64,000 nt of DNA from contig NZ_CACSIP010000018.1 of assembly GCF_902705885.1 (NCBI RefSeq), positions 22,471 to 86,470 on the forward strand, written 5' to 3'. The translations under genes were made by a program, and so were the position numbers. This DNA is from Mycolicibacterium austroafricanum. Its GTDB lineage: Bacteria > Actinomycetota > Actinomycetes > Mycobacteriales > Mycobacteriaceae. The notes below the pieces were generated by a model. That model had not been told where the DNA came from and searched no databases. It saw only the letters and a program-made list of their open reading frames with translations. Each line of letters opens with the position of its first letter. Positions within the stretch are counted from its first letter, which is position 1. This document shows positions 59,170-64,000 of the stretch, one piece after another.

Positions 59170-59856
59170 TCATCGCGCAACCCCGGCTTTCTCGTGGATG
59201 AGCTCTGTCAGATGAGCGATCACCTCGGCTTGATTCATGTCGCTGGTGTCGACGACGAGCGCATCCTCAGCCGCCCGCAGCGGCGACACCGCGCGCGAGC
59301 TGTCCAGGTGGTCGCGCCGCTTGACGTCGGCGAGCACCCGCTCGTAGTCGTCGGGCAACCCGGCGGCGGCGTTCTGGTCGTTGCGGCGCCGGGCCCGTTC
59401 CTCCGGTGAGGCGGTCAGGAAGATCTTCACGTCGGCATCGGGGAGTACGACGGTGCCAATGTCGCGTCCCTCGACCACCACGTTGTCAGGCCCCTGCGCC
59501 AGCGTGCGCTGCAGTGCGACCAACCGGGTGCGCACCGCGGGCACCGCCGAGATCGCCGACACCGCCTTGGTCACGGCGTCACCGCGGATCTCTGCCGAGA
59601 CGTCCTCGCCCGCCAGATACGAGCGGTCCTGGCCCGGGTCGTGGCCGACCGCCAACTCGATGCCGTCGGCGGCCTCCGCGATCGCCGCTGCGTCTCCGAG
59701 GTCGATGCCGCTACGCAGCACGGCGAGCGTGACGATCCGGTACATGGCGCCGGTGTCCAGATACCTGGCGTGCAGTGACTGCGCCAAACCTCTTGCCACC
59801 GAGGACTTTCCGGTTCCGGCCGGTCCGTCGATCGCTATCACCAGTGCACGGCTCAC
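59170..59856 (-). CDS. cmk: cytidylate kinase
   Basis: 228 residues. Phosphorylates CMP and dCMP. P-loop [18 protein letters not shown] (about 8), YLDTGAMYR (about 33), [24 protein letters not shown] (about 130) and [15 protein letters not shown] (about 190) are all typical. GTG start overlaps the rluB stop by 4 bp (GTGA). Confidence 0.96.
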   Translation of the reverse strand: MSRALVIAIDGPAGTGKSSVARGLAQSLHARYLDTGAMYRIVTLAVLRSGIDLGDAAAIAEAADGIELAVGHDPGQDRSYLAGEDVSAEIRGDAVTKAVSAISAVPAVRTRLVALQRTLAQGPDNVVVEGRDIGTVVLPDADVKIFLTASPEERARRRNDQNAAAGLPDDYERVLADVKRRDHLDSSRAVSPLRAAEDALVVDTSDMNQAEVIAHLTELIHEKAGVAR

Positions 59857-60602
59857 AGGCCCACCGCCTTGTACAGTTCGCCGATCTCCTTCTGCGTCAA
59901 CACCCGGATGCTGCCCGGACGCTGGTCCCCGAGTGTCACCGGGCCGATGTCGGTGCGGACCAGTTCCAGCACCGGGTAACCCACTTTGGCCAGCAGTCGG
60001 CGCACGATGCGCTTGCGGCCCTCGTGCAACGTCACCCGCACCAGCGACTTGCCCGGTACCGCGTCGACCACCGCAAAGTCGTCGACCCGCACCGGCCCGT
60101 CGTCCAGCTCGATCCCGTCGCGCAGCTTGCGGCCCAGCCCGCGCGTCACCATGCCGGTGACGGTCGCGAGGTACGTCTTGGGCACCTCGTACGACGGGTG
60201 CATCAGCCGGTGCGCGAGCTCCCCTTCGTTGGTCAGCAACAGCAGCCCTTCGGTGTCGGCGTCCAAGCGGCCGACGTGGAACAGCTTCTTGTTGCCCCGG
60301 ACCCGGTGTTCCACCAAATCGCCGACGCAGGGGCGCCCACGGTCATCGGACATCGTGGAGTGCATGCCCACCGGCTTGTTGATGGCCAGGTGCACCAGCG
60401 TGTCGTCGAGGGTGATCCGGACGCCGTCGACCCGGATCACCGACACACTCGGATCAACCCGGGTGCCCATCTCGGTGACCACCACGTCGTCCACCTCGAC
60501 CCGACCGTCCCGGATCATCCGTTCGGCGACCCGGCGGGAGGCAATTCCGGCCTGGGACAACACTTTCTGGAGACGCACACCGTCGTCGTCGGTCATCATC
60601 AC
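59853..60602 (-). CDS. rluB: rRNA pseudouridine synthase RluB
   Basis: 249 residues. N-terminal S4 RNA-binding domain ([22 protein letters not shown]) and the RsuA/RluB catalytic domain with [17 protein letters not shown], where the first Asp is catalytic (about 115). It isomerises a uridine in 23S rRNA. Start is GTG 60602 or one of the two ATGs next to it, overlapping the scpB stop. Confidence 0.92.
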   Translation of the reverse strand: MMMTDDDGVRLQKVLSQAGIASRRVAERMIRDGRVEVDDVVVTEMGTRVDPSVSVIRVDGVRITLDDTLVHLAINKPVGMHSTMSDDRGRPCVGDLVEHRVRGNKKLFHVGRLDADTEGLLLLTNEGELAHRLMHPSYEVPKTYLATVTGMVTRGLGRKLRDGIELDDGPVRVDDFAVVDAVPGKSLVRVTLHEGRKRIVRRLLAKVGYPVLELVRTDIGPVTLGDQRPGSIRVLTQKEIGELYKAVGL

Positions 60603-61354
60603 TCCCGGTCCACGTCGAAGGAAACCGCCGCCCCGGGGGTGGGAGCGCCGTTGAGCTTCATGAAACGTGGTTCGTCACTGAGGTTTTCGCTGAGGTCGTC
60701 GATCACGTCGACGTCTGGCAGCAGCGGTGCGATATCGGGAAGGTCGGCCAGCGAAGTGAGCCCGAGCCGTTCCAGGAACAGTTCTGTCGTTGCGAAGGTG
60801 ACGGCACCGGAATCGGTGTCGGTGCCGGCCTCGGTGATCAGCCCACGGGCCAGCAGCGTGCGCATCACCGCATCGACGTTGACCCCCCGTACCGCGCTCA
60901 CCCGGGCCCGGGTCACCGGTTGCCGGTAGGCGACCACGGCCAACGTCTCCAGCGCCGCGCGGGTCAGCTTCGAGCGGGTGCCGTCGAGCAGCAGCCGCTC
61001 GACGTACGGCGCGAACTTCGCGCGGGTGTACATCCGCCATCCCCCGCCGGCTTCGCGCAGTTCGATGCCGCTGTCACGGGCGGTGAGCTCGGCGGCCATC
61101 GAGTGCAGCGTGTCGGCGACCCGGGAGGCGGGCTGATCGGTGGCGGTGGCCAGCGCGTCGACGGCGACCGGGGTGTCGACGACGAGCAGCAGCGCCTCGA
61201 GCACCGAACCGAGTTCGGTGTCGTCCAGTTCGGAGTCGTTGAGTTCGGAGTCGTTGAGTTCGGAGTCGTTGAGTTCGGTGTCGTTCGGTTCGGCGTCGTC
61301 GTGTTCGGTGTCAAGCGTGTGCTCGGCCGTAGGATCTGAGGTTTCGTTAGCCAT
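60599..61354 (-). CDS. scpB: segregation and condensation protein B
   Basis: 251 residues. Paired winged-helix domains (LGSVLEALLLVVDTPVAVDALA about 47, RAALETLAVVAYRQPVTRARVSAVRGV about 130) that bind SMC with ScpA for chromosome condensation. The N-terminal about 45 residues are a low-complexity acidic tail with repeats of NDSEL, encoded by 15-bp DNA units. Confidence 0.93.
   Translation of the reverse strand: MANETSDPTAEHTLDTEHDDAEPNDTELNDSELNDSELNDSELDDTELGSVLEALLLVVDTPVAVDALATATDQPASRVADTLHSMAAELTARDSGIELREAGGGWRMYTRAKFAPYVERLLLDGTRSKLTRAALETLAVVAYRQPVTRARVSAVRGVNVDAVMRTLLARGLITEAGTDTDSGAVTFATTELFLERLGLTSLADLPDIAPLLPDVDVIDDLSENLSDEPRFMKLNGAPTPGAAVSFDVDRE
61213..61317. repeat. 15-bp tandem repeat inside scpB (about seven units)
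   Basis: Units beginning GTTCGG start at 61213, 61228, 61243, 61258, 61273, 61288 and 61303. Three central units (GTTCGGAGTCGTTGA) are identical. They encode the NDSEL-type repeats and keep the reading frame. Confidence 0.8.
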
Positions 61355-61363
61355 CTGTCTTGT

Positions 61364-62194
61364 CTATTCCGCGTCCGCGGTCGCCAGTTGTGGGCTGCTC
61401 GGTTGCTCGCCTGTCCACGAAATCTGGAGCACACCAAGCGGTTCTGACTGGTCGAATGCTACCGCCCTGGCTCGGTACAGTTCGAGCAGCGCCAGGAACC
61501 GGCCGACGATCTCCATCGGCATCTCGCAGTCAGCTACCAGGTCGGAGAACGACGCCCACTCGCCGACGCCCCGCCTCTGCAGCAGCGACATCAGGTTGGC
61601 TGCCTGCTCGGGCACCGAAACCGATACCTGATGCAGGTGGTCGGTGCCCACGGTCGGCACCGGCCGCGGAGTGAACGCCGCGGCTGCGATCTGCGCGAAC
61701 CGGTCGGCGTCGACCCCGAGCATCACCTCGGGCAGCAGGTCTTCGTACCGCTCCTCCAATGCCACTGCCCGCGGATAACTGCGCAGTGCGGCGGCCTCCA
61801 ACTCGGCGAACATCACCGCGACGTGCTTGAACGCCCGGTACTGCAGCAACCTGGCGAACAACAGGTCACGCACCTCGAGCAGCGCCAGGTCCTCTTCGTC
61901 GTGGACTTCGCCGGCCGGCAGCAACCGCGCCGCCTTGAGATCCAACAGGGTGGCCGCGACCACCAGGAACGACGTCGTCTCGTCGAGCCCGAGCGTCGGG
62001 CCGATCGCCTTGGTGTAGGCGATGAACTCATCGGTGACCTGGTGCAGCGCCACTTCGGTGACATCGAGCCGGTGGCCGAAGATCAGCTGCAGCAGCAAGT
62101 CGAACGGACCCTCGAAGTTGCTCAGCCGGACCTGGAAGCCGGTCGGGGCGGACCCTGGATCCTCGGTCTGTTCGGTGGACAGCGTCTCGCTCAC
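61364..62194 (-). CDS. scpA: segregation and condensation protein A
   Basis: 276 residues. Kleisin partner of SMC: FQVRLSNFEGPFDLLLQLI (about 20), DLKAARLLPAGEVHDEEDLALLEVRDLLFARLLQYRAFK (about 90-130) and a C-terminal winged helix ending FLALLELYRARAVAFDQSEPLG. Starts 4 bp inside the parA stop; scpB follows 9 bp later. Confidence 0.95.
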   Translation of the reverse strand: MSETLSTEQTEDPGSAPTGFQVRLSNFEGPFDLLLQLIFGHRLDVTEVALHQVTDEFIAYTKAIGPTLGLDETTSFLVVAATLLDLKAARLLPAGEVHDEEDLALLEVRDLLFARLLQYRAFKHVAVMFAELEAAALRSYPRAVALEERYEDLLPEVMLGVDADRFAQIAAAAFTPRPVPTVGTDHLHQVSVSVPEQAANLMSLLQRRGVGEWASFSDLVADCEMPMEIVGRFLALLELYRARAVAFDQSEPLGVLQISWTGEQPSSPQLATADAE

Positions 62195-63063
62195 CCGCCG
62201 AACCGGTCGATGACCTCACGCGCCAGCGCTCGATACGCTTCGGCACCAGCCGATTTCGGCGCCCAGGTGGTGATGGGTTCGCCGGCGACGCTGGTCTCCG
62301 GGAAGCGCACGGTGCGGGTGATGACCGTGTCGAAGACCAGATCACCGAACCGCTCCACCACCCGGGCCATCACCTCGCGGGAGTTCACGGTGCGGGGGTC
62401 GTAGCGGGTGATCAGGATCCCGCTGATCGACAGCTTCGGGTTGAGCCGGTCGTGCACCTTTTCCACGGTGTCGGTCAGCAGGGCCAGACCGCGCAGCGAG
62501 AAATACTCACACTCGGTGGGGATGATCACCCCGTCGCTGCAGGCCAGGCCGTTGACGGTGAGCAGCCCCAGCGACGGCTGACAGTCGATCAGCACGTAGT
62601 CGTAGCGGTCCAGCACCGGATACAACGCGCGAGCCAGCGACTGCTCGCGGCCCACCTCGTTGACCAGCTGGATCTCGGCCGCTGACAGGTCGATGTTGCT
62701 GGGTACCAGGTCCAGCCCGGGAACCCGGGTGCTCAGCAGCACCTGGTCGATCGACACCCGCGGCTCCACCAGCAGGTTGTGCACGGTGTTGTCGAGCTCG
62801 TAGTGCGGCACCCCGAGCCCTGCCGACAGAGCGCCCTGCGGGTCGAGATCGACCAGCAGCACCCGCCGGCCGTACTCGGCGAGGGCGGCGCCCAGGTTGA
62901 TCGTGGAGGTGGTCTTGCCGACACCACCCTTCTGGTTGCACATCGCCACGACCTTGGCCGGTCCGTGGGTGCTGCGCGGTGTGGGCTCCGGCGTCGGCCG
63001 CGGCAACCGGCCGGTCAGGCCCGGTGTCGGCTCGGCGGCCGCGCCGTCCGCGTCGTCGGTCAT
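62191..63063 (-). CDS. ParA-family ATPase
   Basis: About 290 residues from ATG 63063 (AAGG upstream); a TTG at 63087 is possible. Deviant Walker A CNQKGGVGKTTSTINLG (about 44), LLVDLDPQGALSAGLG and DYVLIDCQPSLG (Walker B, about 130). It is a Soj-type ATPase of the scpAB locus, not the origin parA, which lies with parB near oriC. A short disordered N-terminus precedes the ATPase. It is the first gene of the cluster. Confidence 0.93.
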   Translation of the reverse strand: MTDDADGAAAEPTPGLTGRLPRPTPEPTPRSTHGPAKVVAMCNQKGGVGKTTSTINLGAALAEYGRRVLLVDLDPQGALSAGLGVPHYELDNTVHNLLVEPRVSIDQVLLSTRVPGLDLVPSNIDLSAAEIQLVNEVGREQSLARALYPVLDRYDYVLIDCQPSLGLLTVNGLACSDGVIIPTECEYFSLRGLALLTDTVEKVHDRLNPKLSISGILITRYDPRTVNSREVMARVVERFGDLVFDTVITRTVRFPETSVAGEPITTWAPKSAGAEAYRALAREVIDRFGG

Positions 63064-63265
63064 ACCGGACCTTGGCTGGTCAGGCAACGCAGCGGCTTGG
63101 CGGACATCCGGGCAAGTTTAACGGTGAGCTTCCTGCAGATGAGGCAGACCCGCAGGCAATCTGCAGGCTTACCGTGCCCAGTGTGCAGCCAGATCGGAAA
63201 ATCGGCGGAAAAGTCGTCCTGAATACCCACTCGGCGACGGCGCGACGGCTGCCTAGGCTGATGTC

Positions 63266-64000
63266 ATGAGCCTCACCCGACGGTTGCCTTTCCTGCGGTG
63301 GTCGACGTGGCGCCTCGCGCTGGGGATGCCGTCGTTCCTGCGCACAGGCCAGATCGGCGATGGCCGAGAGGCCGCCTGCGCCGACTACGTGCAGACCCAC
63401 GCCGGTCGCGGCGACGTCGACGACGTCCTGGCCACGATCGACCGGTTCGCCTACGAGAAGGCGATGCTGGTCAACATCGGCGACGAGAAGGGTCGGCTGC
63501 TCGACGCCGCCGTGCGCCGCGCTTCGGCGAGCCTGGTGCTCGAACTCGGCACCTACTGCGGCTACAGCGCACTGCGCATCGCCCGGGCCGCACCGTCGGC
63601 GCGGATCTGTTCGGTCGAGTTCTCTGCCGCCAACGCCGAAGTGGCACGGCGCATCTGGTCGCACGCGGGTGTCGCCGATCGGGTCAGCTGCGTGGTCGGC
63701 ACGCTCGGGGACGGTGGCCGCACTCTCGACAGTCTGGCCTCCGATCACGGGTTCACACCGGGCGGTCTGGATCTGCTGTTCATCGATCACGACAAACGTG
63801 CCTACCTGTCGGACCTGCGCAGCGTGCTCGATCGCGGATGGCTGCACCGGGGATCGATCGTGGTCGCCGACAACGTCGGGCTACCCGGTGCGCCCAAGTA
63901 CCGTTCCTACATGCGCGAACACCAGGGCACGCTGTGGAACACCGTCGAGCACAAGACCCACCTCGAATACCAGTCCCTGATGCCCGACCTGGTGCTCGAG
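63266..64000 (+). CDS. class I SAM-dependent O-methyltransferase (3'-truncated by window edge)
   Basis: 245 codons from ATG 63266 run open to the window end. The catechol O-methyltransferase layout is present: VNIGDEKGRLLDAAVR (about 72), SAM-binding LVLELGTYCGYSALRIA (about 92), FIDHDKRAYLSDLR (about 172, metal Asp) and VVADNVGLPGAPKY (about 198). In M. tuberculosis a similar gene (Rv1703c) lies near the same parA-scp cluster. It probably methylates a catechol-type substrate with Mg; the natural substrate is unknown. Confidence 0.88.
   Translation, partial: MSLTRRLPFLRWSTWRLALGMPSFLRTGQIGDGREAACADYVQTHAGRGDVDDVLATIDRFAYEKAMLVNIGDEKGRLLDAAVRRASASLVLELGTYCGYSALRIARAAPSARICSVEFSAANAEVARRIWSHAGVADRVSCVVGTLGDGGRTLDSLASDHGFTPGGLDLLFIDHDKRAYLSDLRSVLDRGWLHRGSIVVADNVGLPGAPKYRSYMREHQGTLWNTVEHKTHLEYQSLMPDLVLE

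Noticed and set aside
63360..63980. 206-codon plus-strand open frame near the right end
   Set aside because: It is a shifted frame of the O-methyltransferase, which is open from 63266 to the window end and has all family motifs.

Overview
The window is high-GC actinobacterial chromosome and looks mycobacterial, most likely a rapidly growing Mycolicibacterium. The markers are an MmpL/RND transporter followed by small DUF732-type exported proteins, a furA-katG pair, a monomeric isocitrate dehydrogenase (icd2 type), a PknH-sensor-like lipoprotein, and a parA-scpA-scpB-rluB-cmk-der cluster in the order known from M. tuberculosis. Genus is an inference from gene content; no 16S gene is present.

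Layout. 1-3432: 3' part of an MmpL transporter and three small exported proteins. 3442-5546: a flavin-dependent acyl-CoA-dehydrogenase-fold enzyme and a membrane protein of a mycobacterial family that has a paralogue at 16902-17861. 5808-9588: ethanolamine use (permease, EutB, EutC) behind a 17-bp perfect palindrome. 9508-15398: lipoprotein, Tex, KatG, FurA. 15509-23680: acyltransferase, the paralogue, Icd2, a small membrane protein, an exported M15-like protein and an exported phosphodiesterase-like protein. 24005-29796: a GGDEF-EAL c-di-GMP enzyme, an amidohydrolase and an MFS exporter. 29998-35630: L,D-transpeptidase, a proline-rich exported protein, a CAP protein, HtpG and a GyrA-like/GNAT protein. 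35729-37036: an LLM-class flavin monooxygenase.

37205-54166 is a layered integration hot spot at a tRNA-Pro(GGG) gene. The intact tRNA is at 54093-54166. A 43-bp piece of its 3' half is repeated at 42888-42930, bounding an 11.2-kb element. That element has a tyrosine integrase, an Xis-like protein, a RepA-like ATPase, an HNH nuclease, large terminase, portal, scaffold-like protein, an HK97-type capsid protein with an extra inserted domain, and two head-completion proteins. No tail, lysis or maturation-protease gene was found. This is the plan of a capsid-encoding phage satellite (cf-PICI-like, or phiRv1/phiRv2-like) and not of a complete prophage. To its left are older layers: two more tRNA 3'-end scars (37250, 42766), two integrase fragments (38582 and 42169), an MNT-HEPN toxin-antitoxin-like pair with tandem operator-like boxes, and a large DUF4236 / membrane / DEDDh-exonuclease / BRCT fusion that is the best candidate here for an undescribed defence protein.

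54272-64000 returns to core genome: a cryptochrome/photolyase gene broken by two apparent 1-bp insertions, two TauE/SafE exporters (one preceded by a short reading frame with a Cys-Cys pair), the der-cmk-rluB-scpB-scpA-parA operon on the minus strand, and the 5' part of an O-methyltransferase running off the window. No rRNA genes, IS elements or CRISPR arrays were seen.
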